Positions 1-5,780 of a stretch of 7,544 nt of DNA are shown one piece after another. The DNA comes from UMGS1312 sp964631595 (GTDB lineage: Bacteria > Bacillota > Clostridia > Oscillospirales > CAG-272): the NCBI GenBank assembly GCA_964631595.1, contig CAZVXL010000048.1, positions 1 through 7,544 on the forward strand. Direction: 5' to 3'. How positions within the stretch are numbered: position 1 is the first letter of the stretch; the number at the start of each line of letters is the position of its first letter. A model generated the notes under the pieces. That model saw nothing but the letters and a program-made list of their open reading frames with translations, did no database searches and was not told where the DNA came from. Made by a program: the position numbers and the translations under genes.

Positions 1-13
1 CGGCTCGGGGCTT

Positions 14-108
14 CCCGACTTACTTTTCATTTCACTATGAAAAGTAACGAAAGAAGAACCCGTGAGGTAGAGGGAAAGACGGTACCTTTGGACGGGACGT
101 AGTGGAAA
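14..108 (-). repeat. Family A intergenic repeat, copy 1 (reverse orientation)
   Basis: Read on the minus strand, this stretch matches 3124-3218 along the same 95-base length, and 3313-3401 more weakly. The most conserved part is the end carrying a perfect inverted repeat: TTACTTTTCAT at 20-30, loop at 31-36, ATGAAAAGTAA at 37-47. The shared CCCGACT just outside the hairpin (14-20) extends the match to copy 2 but not to copy 3. The other end of the shared block is near 108 (minus strand TTTCCACTACG). No terminal inverted repeats or transposase are visible. It is probably a dispersed non-coding repeat of the host genome, possibly acting as RNA or DNA structure; its function is unknown. Confidence 0.85.
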
Positions 109-331
109 TGAGTGGGTAGCGGGAACGTGAGACGGAGCGGCGGCGTGATGTGGTGCATGGCACGGACGGTGCGTGCGGTGAGATGTGACGGTTGTGCGGG
201 CACGGGTGTCGCACGGCAACGAGGTCGCGCGCGACGGAAAGGTAAAAACGCGCGAGTGAGCGAACGCAAATCATAGCGGCAAGCACCGCAAAAAAACTTC
301 ACCGATTTGCCCGCCTCCGCCCCCGATCCTG
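109..331. other. Upstream intergenic stretch without a supported gene
   Basis: This stretch lies between the family A copy and the promoter of the acyltransferase gene. Its plus strand is rich in G and in GTG/CGG-type words. A minus-strand open frame (27-302) crosses it, but its C-terminal third is the family A repeat and its start would be GTG. It shows no recognisable domain and is arginine/proline-rich, as expected of a chance frame in GC-rich DNA. I see no tRNA, riboswitch or convincing small gene here. Confidence 0.5.
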
Positions 332-360
332 TTGACTATTCCCGCATTATAATGTATACT
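332..360 (+). promoter_or_regulatory. Probable sigma70/SigA promoter for the MBOAT-DHHW operon
   Basis: A -35 box TTGACT (332-337, five of six consensus bases) is followed after exactly 17 bp by a -10 box TATACT (355-360, five of six). Transcription would begin near 366-368, leaving a leader of about 25 nt before the ATG at 392. A perfect TATAAT at 348-353 is also present, but it sits only 10 bp from the -35 box and no -35 candidate lies 17 bp upstream of it. No operator-like repeat is obvious around the promoter. Confidence 0.7.
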
Positions 361-382
361 ATATCCGTAAATCAACTTTTTC

Positions 383-389
383 GGGGGAG
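383..389 (+). promoter_or_regulatory. Closely spaced ribosome binding site of the MBOAT gene
   Basis: GGGGGAG lies only 2 nt before the ATG at 392, closer than the usual 5-9 nt. The start is still well supported because the N-terminus MVFSSPDFLF is typical of AlgI-like MBOAT proteins. No in-frame alternative start nearby has a better site. Initiation may be less than optimal. Confidence 0.5.
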
Positions 390-391
390 CT

Positions 392-1792
392 ATGGTTTTT
401 TCAAGTCCAGACTTTCTTTTCGTATTCCTGCCGGTAGTGCTGCTCACCTATTTCCTTGTGCCGAGCGTGCTCAGAAATCCGGTGCTGCTCGTGTTCAGCC
501 TGTTCTTCTACGGCTGGGGCGAGCCCGTCTATATCGCCCTCATGCTCGTCACTATCCTCGTGGATTACGTCGGCGGTCTCCTTGTCGCAAAATACCTGCC
601 GACCTCAAAAAAGAAAGCAAAAGCAGCCATGATAGCCGCGATAGTCATTAACCTGACCTTCCTCGGCTTCTTCAAATACTGGGATTTCTTCATGACCGCC
701 CTCTCCGCGCTCCCGTTCGTCCCGTCTCTCCCCACCCTCGGCGTCACCCTTCCCGTGGGAATATCCTTCTATACCTTCCAGTCCCTCTCCTACGTGATCG
801 ACGTTTACCGCGGCGACGGCAGAGTCCAAAAAAATCCCGCCACCTTCGGAACGTACGTTGTCCTGTTCCCCCAGCTCATCGCCGGACCCATCGTCCGCTA
901 CTGCGATGTTGACGATCAGCTCCGCGTGAGGAGCGAGAGCGTTCAGCTCTTTGCCTCCGGCGTCAGGACCTTCATCTGCGGACTTGCGAAAAAGCTCATT
1001 CTCGCCAACTCCGCCGGCGCAATGTGGGATTCCCTCTCCGAGGGCGTGCTGTCGTCCCCCTCGGTGCTCGGCGCATGGCTCGGCCTCCTGTTCTATACCT
1101 TCCATATATACTTCGATTTCTCCGGATATTCCGATATGGCTATCGGCCTCGGCAAAATGTTCGGCTTTGTCTTCCGCGAAAACTTCCATTACCCGTACGT
1201 GGCGGACAGCGTGACCGATTTCTGGCGCCGCTGGCATATCTCCCTCAGCGTGTGGTTCAAGGAATACGTGTATATCCCCCTCGGCGGTAACCGCAAGGGC
1301 AAGGCGCGCATGATCTTCAATCTGTTCGCCGTCTGGCTGCTCACCGGACTTTGGCACGGCGCAGGCTGGAATTTCGTTTTGTGGGGACTCTATTACGGCG
1401 TGCTCCTCTGCCTTGAGAAAACGCTTCTGAAAAATGTGCTCTCAAGGCTTCCGCAGTGGCTTCGCCGCGCCGTCACCTTCGTGCTCGTCATGATCGGCTG
1501 GCTGCTGTTCGCCTCCGCCGACGGGCTCGGCTTTATGGGCACGTACCTCAAAGCCATGTTCGCCTCACCGCTGACTGCCTCGGGAGTGGTCTACGATCTG
1601 GTGCGCTCACTTGTGCTGATCGCGATACTTGCCGTGGCATCGACGCCGTATCCGCTGACCCTGTTCCGCAGGATATACGAAAAGCGGTCGGGTAGATGGG
1701 CTATCGCGATCGTCGCGGTGCTCGTGCTCGTGCTCTCCACCGCTTACATGGTCGCATCCTCCTATAATCCGTTCCTCTATTTCAGATTCTAA
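392..1792 (+). CDS. MBOAT family membrane O-acyltransferase (AlgI-like)
   Basis: This 466-residue polytopic membrane protein belongs to the membrane-bound O-acyltransferase family, AlgI branch. Such proteins move an acyl group, usually acetyl, from a cytoplasmic donor to a partner outside the membrane, for O-acylation of secreted or cell-wall glycans. Visible hallmarks in order: the N-terminus MVFSSPDFLFVFLP, the LPVGISFYTFQ block at about 120-130, FPQLIAGPIVRY at 159-170, FSGYSDMAIGLGKMFGF at 243-259, WRRWHISLSVWFKEY at 278-292 followed by IPLGGNRKG, and the putative active-site His322 in LTGLWHGAGWNF. His282 is the other conserved histidine. The C-terminal YNPFLYFRF is also typical. Length is normal and the reading frame intact. 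The DHHW gene starts 16 bp downstream, which favours AlgI over DltB. The acyl donor and glycan substrate cannot be read from the sequence. Confidence 0.95.
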   Translation: MVFSSPDFLFVFLPVVLLTYFLVPSVLRNPVLLVFSLFFYGWGEPVYIALMLVTILVDYVGGLLVAKYLPTSKKKAKAAMIAAIVINLTFLGFFKYWDFFMTALSALPFVPSLPTLGVTLPVGISFYTFQSLSYVIDVYRGDGRVQKNPATFGTYVVLFPQLIAGPIVRYCDVDDQLRVRSESVQLFASGVRTFICGLAKKLILANSAGAMWDSLSEGVLSSPSVLGAWLGLLFYTFHIYFDFSGYSDMAIGLGKMFGFVFRENFHYPYVADSVTDFWRRWHISLSVWFKEYVYIPLGGNRKGKARMIFNLFAVWLLTGLWHGAGWNFVLWGLYYGVLLCLEKTLLKNVLSRLPQWLRRAVTFVLVMIGWLLFASADGLGFMGTYLKAMFASPLTASGVVYDLVRSLVLIAILAVASTPYPLTLFRRIYEKRSGRWAIAIVAVLVLVLSTAYMVASSYNPFLYFRF

Positions 1793-1808
1793 CCGATCGG
1801 AGCCTTTT

Positions 1809-3056
1809 ATGCAAGCTAAAGAAAATTCCGCGGATATCCTCCAAAGAGAGAGGCTTGAGCGCGAGAGCGCGCTCTCACCGAAAAGCCGCATCTGCGACAT
1901 CGCCATAATAGCCGTATTCTGCCTGTTTATAGGCGGCTTCGCCCTCCTCCACCTCATAACTCCCGACAGGGAGTATTCCGAGAAGGAGAACCGTATGCTA
2001 CAAGGCTTCCCGAAATTCTCGGCGGAAACGCTGTTTTCGGGAGATTTTGCCTCGGACATGACGGAGTACCTCTCCGATCAGTTCCCGCTCAGGGATATGT
2101 TTGTCACACTGAAGGCGGGCACGGAGAGAGCCGCGCTCCGCATGGAGAACGGCGGTATCATGTTCGGTGACGATGCGCTGACCGCGCGTATCGACCGTCC
2201 CGATATGGAGAATTTGCAGATAAATCTCTCCGCCGCCGAGAAATTCACCGCCGCCGTGGAGAAGGCGGGAATACCCACCGTATTTGCGCCGGCGGGAAGG
2301 CGCGTTGACGTCTGCGGCAAGGATATTCCGAGCCTATACGGAAGCGGGCTCCAAAATTCGCTGTGGCTGACGGTGGACGGCGCGGGCGAGAGCTTTGCGG
2401 GAGAGTACGTAAATCTCAGAGACAGTCTGCGAATGTTCGCCATGCTCGGTGAGGATATGTACTACCGCACAGACCACCACTGGACCTCTTACGGGGCATA
2501 CATGGCGTATTCCGCTTTATGGGATTCTCTGCCGGACGAGGTGACCGGCGGTGCGGACTGCCGCGCTTCCTCGGAATTTACGCGCGAGGCAGTGACGGAC
2601 TCGTTTTACGGAACCTCGTATTCCGCCTCCGGTGCGGCGTGGATAACGCCCGACACGATAGAGCTTTGGCGCTTTGACGGCGACTCGGAGATACCGGTGA
2701 CAAACAAGGACAGAGGCGAGGTGCACGAGGGGCTTTACCGCACGGAATACCTCTCCGAGCGCGACAAATATTCGGTATTTCTCGGGGAGAACACAGGTCG
2801 GCTCGACATCGGATATTTCGACGGCTCCGGCGACAGGAAGGTGCTGCTTATCATCAAGGACAGCTTCGCGCAGAGTCTTGTGCCGTTTCTTGCGGCGGAT
2901 TTCGACATTATTATGATCGACCCGAGGTACTATTCCGATTCGATCTACCGCACCGTATCGGAGGTCTCCCCCGACGGCGTTATCATTCTTATGAACGTTG
3001 ACACGATGACCACGTTGCCGGTGCTGAGGCAGCTACTCAGGGGAATTGAGCAATGA
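1809..3056 (+). CDS. DHHW family protein (AlgJ/AlgX-like SGNH acetyltransferase)
   Basis: This 415-residue protein is the predicted extracytoplasmic partner of the MBOAT protein. A short basic cytoplasmic N-terminus is followed by one hydrophobic segment (about 28-50), so it should be a membrane-anchored type II protein. Next comes the conserved opening of the family: SEKENRMLQGFPKFS (57-71), a short spacer, then the YLSDQFPLRD block (87-96). The name-giving DHHW motif is D222-H223-H224-W225 in YYRTDHHWTSYGAY. A GDS-like motif KDSFAQS carries Ser352. By analogy with AlgX and AlgJ, D222, H224 and S352 would form the catalytic triad. GGAG lies 6 nt before the ATG, and a terminator follows the stop by a few bases. 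It probably transfers acetyl groups onto an unidentified surface glycan. Confidence 0.92.
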   Translation: MQAKENSADILQRERLERESALSPKSRICDIAIIAVFCLFIGGFALLHLITPDREYSEKENRMLQGFPKFSAETLFSGDFASDMTEYLSDQFPLRDMFVTLKAGTERAALRMENGGIMFGDDALTARIDRPDMENLQINLSAAEKFTAAVEKAGIPTVFAPAGRRVDVCGKDIPSLYGSGLQNSLWLTVDGAGESFAGEYVNLRDSLRMFAMLGEDMYYRTDHHWTSYGAYMAYSALWDSLPDEVTGGADCRASSEFTREAVTDSFYGTSYSASGAAWITPDTIELWRFDGDSEIPVTNKDRGEVHEGLYRTEYLSERDKYSVFLGENTGRLDIGYFDGSGDRKVLLIIKDSFAQSLVPFLAADFDIIMIDPRYYSDSIYRTVSEVSPDGVIILMNVDTMTTLPVLRQLLRGIEQ

Positions 3057-3063
3057 CAGAGAG

Positions 3064-3096
3064 GCGGGTCTCCCGAAAGGGAGGCTCGCTTTTTTT
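3064..3096 (+). terminator. Strong intrinsic terminator of the MBOAT-DHHW operon
   Basis: An 11-bp stem (GCGGGTCTCCC at 3064-3074 with GGGAGGCTCGC at 3079-3089, two G-U pairs) is closed by a GAAA tetraloop of the GNRA type. Seven T residues follow (3090-3096). It begins 8 bases after the TGA stop of the DHHW gene and should end the two-gene transcript. The downstream repeats are therefore probably outside the main mRNA. Confidence 0.9.
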
Positions 3097-3123
3097 CTGT
3101 CTCACGCTTCTGCATCTCTCCCG

Positions 3124-3218
3124 TTTCCACTACGTTCCGTCTAAGGGTTTCGCCCGTCCTTCTACCTCACGGGTCTTTTCTTCGTTACTTTTCATAGTGA
3201 AATGAAAAGTAAGTCGGG
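3124..3218 (+). repeat. Family A intergenic repeat, copy 2 (forward)
   Basis: This 95-bp block matches the minus strand of 14-108 over its whole length. The conserved order is TTTCCACTACG, an AAGGGT-type segment, CTACCTCACGGGT, a pyrimidine run, then the hairpin at 3185-3212 (11-bp perfect stem, loop AGTGAA) and GTCGGG. Just after it lies a GC hairpin, GTCGGC-AGC-GCCGAC (3218-3232), which is not shared with the other copies. It is the right-hand member of an inverted pair around the MBOAT-DHHW operon. Confidence 0.88.
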
Positions 3219-3247
3219 TCGGCAGCGCCGACAAGCAAATAGACGAA

Positions 3248-3282
3248 GTTTTATTTAAGGGTATTGTTTTGCTTTCTACATA
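3248..3282 (+). repeat. Truncated family A repeat, copy 4
   Basis: The stretch GTTTTATTTAAGGGTATTG and the following GCTTTCTACATA closely follow 3323-3357 of copy 3. The hairpin-bearing half is missing. Instead, a GC-rich hairpin follows (GAGCGG at 3283-3288 with CCGCTC at 3305-3310). It appears to be the remnant of a partial duplication or deletion within the repeat cluster. Confidence 0.6.
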
Positions 3283-3312
3283 GAGCGGTTGCGCTTCGCG
3301 CCGCCCGCTCCG

Positions 3313-3401
3313 TTTCTACTCTGTTTTATCCAAGGGTTTTGTTTTTCCCTCTACATTACGGGTCTTTTCTTCGTTACTTTTCATAGTGAAATGAAAAGTA
3401 A
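3313..3401 (+). repeat. Family A intergenic repeat, copy 3 (forward)
   Basis: This third full-length copy is in the same orientation as copy 2. The proximal half has diverged (TTTCTACTCTGTTTTATCC versus TTTCCACTACGTTCCGTCT in copy 2). The segment from GGGTCTTTTCTTCG through the hairpin TTACTTTTCAT-AGTGAA-ATGAAAAGTAA (3374-3401) is identical to copy 2. After the hairpin, homology stops (CCAAAAGCTTC instead of GTCGGG), which sets the likely right boundary of the repeat. Confidence 0.85.
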
Positions 3402-3412
3402 CCAAAAGCTTC

Positions 3413-3438
3413 ATTTAAGGGGGCGCTCCCCCTTAAAT
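3413..3438. repeat. Perfect 11-bp inverted repeat / hairpin
   Basis: ATTTAAGGGGG (3413-3423) pairs perfectly with CCCCCTTAAAT (3428-3438) around a CGCT loop. There is no T-run after it on the plus strand, so it is not a classical terminator in that direction. It sits immediately after the third family A copy and may be an end structure of that repeat cluster; its function is unknown. Confidence 0.7.
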
Positions 3439-3732
3439 ATCCCCCCGGGGCTAAGATCTCGGGGTACTGCTCGGGCGGAGTGCTACCGCTTAGACCGCTC
3501 GATCTCCGCGCGACCGCGGGGCGGTCGAATATGGTAGGAAGTCATACGTGCTGAGCGGTTACAGCGGTGGAGTTAGGTTCGCAAAAGTTTATCTAAAGCA
3601 TTAGTTTGGCTGGGGGTATGAAGTTTTTTGGAGTTTCGTCTTTCTGCGCTACGTGAGGGAAACGGCGGATTTGATACTATATATCCTTATCACTTCCCAC
3701 TGTAGTGATCCATACGGATTACCGTTATCAAA
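3439..3732. other. Intergenic stretch with small hairpins, no supported gene
   Basis: No coding region could be supported. Visible structures are a GC stem-loop CGACCGC-GGG-GCGGTCG (3511-3527) and a GGATTAC / GTAATCC inverted repeat (3716-3722 with 3733-3739) at the edge of the family B element. An open frame at 3289-3537 is mostly a translation of the family A repeat plus GC-rich filler. I see no tRNA cloverleaf or riboswitch class that I recognise. Confidence 0.5.
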
Positions 3733-3745
3733 GTAATCCTAAATC

Positions 3746-3773
3746 GTCGGTTTTAACGGAGTGAAAAACCGAC
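3746..3773. repeat. Stem-loop in left family B repeat
   Basis: GTCGGTTTT (3746-3754) pairs with AAAACCGAC (3765-3773) over 9 bp around the loop AACGGAGTGA. The mirror copy at 7507-7534 is unchanged in both stem and loop. The whole 44-base block around it is identical, so conservation does not distinguish structure from recent duplication. Confidence 0.8.
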
Positions 3774-3801
3774 ATTTGGTATTCCCTCTTTTGCCCTTTT
3801 A

Positions 3802-3823
3802 CAAAGAAATGTACATTTCTTTG
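3802..3823. repeat. Perfect 22-bp palindrome in left family B repeat
   Basis: The half-site CAAAGAAATGT is followed directly by its exact reverse complement ACATTTCTTTG, with no spacer. Lacking a loop, it fits a binding site for a symmetric protein dimer or a cruciform as well as an RNA hairpin. The right copy has a 24-bp version at 7457-7480. Confidence 0.85.
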
Positions 3824-3878
3824 CGCCTATCGCTTTAGTAATCCTATATGGCTACACCAGATTAAAGTTCTTTGCCAA

Positions 3879-3969
3879 GCTTTCTTTCAAGAAAGCGACG
3901 CTTTCATTTCAAGAAAGCGATGCTTTTCTTCTCGAAAAAGCGTCGCGTTCTTCTTCTCGAAAAAGCGCC
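3879..3969 (+). repeat. Tandem array of four 21-25 bp hairpin units (left)
   Basis: Units run 3879-3899, 3900-3921, 3922-3944 and 3945-3969. Each has the form GCTTTy...rAAAGC followed by a short G/C-rich joint such as GAC, GAT or GTC. The first two units have the core TTTCAAGAAAGC; the last two have TTCTCGAAAAAGC. The first three units can each fold as a small hairpin. The spacing is not a clean multiple of three and the sequence is low-complexity, so this is a nucleotide-level repeat and not a coding one. There is no CRISPR-like alternation of constant repeats and unique spacers. Confidence 0.8.
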
Positions 3970-4020
3970 GCGTTTCCATTCACGTATAAAATTGTAAGTG
4001 CGTATAAAAAATTTGCGATG

Positions 4021-4050
4021 TTCAAGACTTATTTATAAATATGTGATAAA
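4021..4050 (+). promoter_or_regulatory. Candidate promoter of the ABC transporter operon
   Basis: In a sharply AT-rich stretch upstream of the ATPase gene, an extended -10 element TG-T-GATAAA (TG at 4042-4043, hexamer 4045-4050) lies 18 bp after a weak -35 candidate TTCAAG (4021-4026). An alternative is TTGCGA (4013-4018) with TATAAA (4034-4039), but its spacing is only 15 bp. The choice is uncertain; the AT-rich island itself strongly suggests promoter DNA. A CGTATAAAA word repeated at 3983 and 4001 lies just upstream. Confidence 0.4.
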
Positions 4051-4077
4051 ATGTAAGGTAGGACAAAAACGAAAGTC

Positions 4078-4093
4078 AAGGAAGGCAAGAAGG
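4078..4093 (+). promoter_or_regulatory. Ribosome binding region of the ABC ATPase gene
   Basis: AAGGAAGG (4078-4085) lies 9 nt upstream of the ATG at 4095 and is the likely Shine-Dalgarno site. A second purine run AGAAGG (4088-4093) touches the start codon and is too close to act alone. The start is supported by the N-terminus MIEINGLVKLYG, which begins the ABC domain directly as usual. Confidence 0.6.
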
Positions 4094-4094
4094 C

Positions 4095-5024
4095 ATGATA
4101 GAAATAAACGGTCTTGTAAAGCTGTACGGCAATAAAGCCGCCGTAGACAATATAAGCTTTACGGTAAACGAGGGAGAGATCGTCGGATTTCTCGGGCCGA
4201 ACGGAGCGGGAAAGAGCACGACGATGAACATACTGACCGGATACCTGTCCTCCACGGAGGGAACAGCCAAGGTCAACGGAATAGACATACTCGAAAACCC
4301 GACAGAGGCGAAGAAGCTGATCGGCTTTTTGCCGGAGCAGCCGCCGCTGTATCCCGATATGACCGTAGACGAATATCTCGGCTTCGTCTACGAGCTTCGC
4401 GCCTGTAAGCTCCCGAGGGAGGCGCATCTGGCGGAGGTGTGCAAGGTCACGCGGATCAGCGACGTCCGCAGCCGCGTGATCGGAAATCTGTCCAAGGGCT
4501 ACCGCCAGAGGGTAGGCATCGCGCAGGCTCTCGTCGGAAATCCGCCGGTCATCATCTTCGATGAGCCGACCGTCGGCCTCGACCCCAAGCAGATAATCGA
4601 GATCCGAAACCTCATCCGAAACCTCGGCAAGAGCCACACCGTTATCCTCTCGACCCACATCCTCTCCGAGGTGCAGGCGGTGTGCGACAGAATAATCATC
4701 ATCAAGGACGGCGAGATCGTCGCAGACGAAAAGACCGAGAACATCTCGAAAACGGTCGAGGACAGCCGCAAATACACCGTGAAGATCTGCGGCCCCACCA
4801 AGGAGGTGCAGCGCATCCTCTCCGATGTCTCCGGAATCGCGCGCGCCGAGGCGACCGGTGAGCGTGAGCTTGACAGCTACACGTACATCGTCGAATCCGA
4901 GAAGGGCGTCGATCCCCGTAAGCCGATGTTCTACGCCATGTCAAAGGCGGGATATCCCATAATCGGCATGGAGGCTGCCGCCGCCGCGCTTGAGGATGTC
5001 TTCATCAGCCTCACCTCCAAATAA
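4095..5024 (+). CDS. ABC transporter ATP-binding protein (GldA/CcmA-like, ABC-2 class)
   Basis: This 309-residue cytoplasmic ATPase should power the membrane complex formed with the next two gene products. All nucleotide-binding motifs are visible: Walker A GPNGAGKST (34-42), a Q-loop with Gln82 in LPEQPPLY, a signature loop LSKGYRQR (132-139), Walker B IIFDEP with catalytic Glu157, D-loop GLD (161-163) and switch His188 in STHIL. The variant LSKGY in place of LSGGQ is common in this ABC-2 subgroup. Residues after about 225 form the usual accessory tail, ending in LEDVFISLTSK. The permease gene follows after 30 bp. The nearest characterised relatives I know are gliding-motility GldA and generic ABC-2 exporter ATPases. 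The transported substrate, if any, is unknown. Confidence 0.95.
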   Translation: MIEINGLVKLYGNKAAVDNISFTVNEGEIVGFLGPNGAGKSTTMNILTGYLSSTEGTAKVNGIDILENPTEAKKLIGFLPEQPPLYPDMTVDEYLGFVYELRACKLPREAHLAEVCKVTRISDVRSRVIGNLSKGYRQRVGIAQALVGNPPVIIFDEPTVGLDPKQIIEIRNLIRNLGKSHTVILSTHILSEVQAVCDRIIIIKDGEIVADEKTENISKTVEDSRKYTVKICGPTKEVQRILSDVSGIARAEATGERELDSYTYIVESEKGVDPRKPMFYAMSKAGYPIIGMEAAAAALEDVFISLTSK

Positions 5025-5054
5025 TATTACACCGAAAAGTAAAGGAGCACTGCT

Positions 5055-5762
5055 ATGCTTGCTATATATAAGCGGGAAATGAGATCCTTCTTCACGACCT
5101 CGTCGGGATACGTCTTCGCCGCGCTGTTTCTTGCCCTGTCCGGACTTCTGTTCGGGCTTTTCACCATGAAGCTGTACCAAACGACCGACGTGTCAATGTA
5201 CTATCAGATGCTTATGTTCGCCTACGTCATCGTGATCCCCATGCTCACCATGAGATCCTTTGCCGAGGAGCGCCGCACCAAAACGGAGCAGCTCCTCCTG
5301 ACTGCGCCCGTGAGCCTCTTTTCCATCGTGTTTGCGAAATTCCTCGCCGCCCTCACTCTCCTCATCGCCACCATCGCGGTAACTTGGATCTACATGATCC
5401 CCCTGTGCCTGTACGGTGAGCCCAACATGGGCAGAGTATTCGGCTGCACCGTCGCCGTCGCGCTCGTCGGTATGTGCTTCATCGCGATCGGCATTTTCGT
5501 AAGCTCCCTAACCGACAATCAGTTCACCGCCTGCCTCGGCACAATCGGCATTCTCGCCGCGCTTCTCGGGCTCGCCATGGTGAATCCCGTGATCGACTTC
5601 TATCCCCTGCGCGCTCTGCTCGCGTTCTTCTCCATATATTCGCGCTACAACAACTTCACCTACGGCGTGTTCGATTACGCGGCGGCGCTCTACTACATCT
5701 CCGTCGCAGGCATATTCCTGTTCCTCGCGGTCCGCGTTTACGAGCGGCGCCGCTGGAGCTGA
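5055..5762 (+). CDS. ABC-2 type permease subunit (GldF-like)
   Basis: This 235-residue integral membrane protein is the transmembrane partner of the upstream ATPase. About six hydrophobic segments are visible, near residues 15-37, 51-66, 88-119, 125-152, 158-178 and 208-227. The cytoplasmic stretch MRSFAEERRTKTEQLLLTAP (66-85) is the typical ABC-2/GldF coupling-helix region contacting the ATPase. AAAGGAG lies 7 nt before the ATG. A conserved SSLTDNQ segment follows the fourth helix. The length fits the compact single-domain GldF-like permeases, which probably dimerise. Substrate cannot be inferred; GldG-associated transporters of this type are uncharacterised in Firmicutes. Confidence 0.9.
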   Translation: MLAIYKREMRSFFTTSSGYVFAALFLALSGLLFGLFTMKLYQTTDVSMYYQMLMFAYVIVIPMLTMRSFAEERRTKTEQLLLTAPVSLFSIVFAKFLAALTLLIATIAVTWIYMIPLCLYGEPNMGRVFGCTVAVALVGMCFIAIGIFVSSLTDNQFTACLGTIGILAALLGLAMVNPVIDFYPLRALLAFFSIYSRYNNFTYGVFDYAAALYYISVAGIFLFLAVRVYERRRWS

Positions 5763-5780
5763 TCGGAGGGAGGATACACA

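Larger units (their letters stand above)
3733..3972 (+). repeat. Family B long structured repeat, left copy (forward)
   Basis: About 240 bp match the reverse complement of the window's right end. Bases 3743-3786 are identical to the complement of 7494-7537 (44 bases), and another 45-base identical block begins at 3802 and ends at 3846. In order it contains a stem-loop (3746-3773), a perfect palindrome (3802-3823) and four tandem hairpin units (3879-3969). The words GTAATCCTA occur at both 3733 and 3838. The outer boundary is uncertain because the partner copy runs off the window. No transposase or long open frame is present. Confidence 0.9.

Noticed and set aside
348..353. TATAAT as the -10 box of the MBOAT operon
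   Set aside because: It is only 10 bp from TTGACT, and the sequence 17 bp upstream of it is not -35-like. TATACT at 355-360 has the ideal 17-bp spacing.
307..651. Plus-strand open frame overlapping the promoter and the start of the MBOAT gene
   Set aside because: It overlaps the well-supported promoter and the MBOAT reading frame in another frame, and its arginine-rich sequence has no family features.
605..1357. 250-residue minus-strand open frame opposite the MBOAT gene
   Set aside because: It is the antisense shadow of a clearly conserved MBOAT protein. Its composition (Glu/Gly/His-rich) is typical of antisense frames of GC-rich genes, and it has no recognisable domain.
3374..3401. Family A hairpin as an intrinsic terminator
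   Set aside because: The stem is AT-rich and no T-run follows it on either strand. Copy 2 also lies after a far stronger terminator, so termination is not its obvious role.
3541..3620. Possible tRNA-like segment around the GGTTCGC motif
   Set aside because: A GGTTCG word is present, but no acceptor stem, anticodon arm or cloverleaf pairing could be formed around it.
3879..3969. Possible CRISPR array
   Set aside because: The units are contiguous 21-25 bp hairpin repeats with only 3-4 base joints. There are no unique spacers of 30 bases or so and no cas genes.
3733..3972. Insertion sequence or transposon end
   Set aside because: No transposase or recombinase gene and no target-site duplication can be seen. 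The element may still be a non-autonomous repeat, so it is reported as a repeat only.
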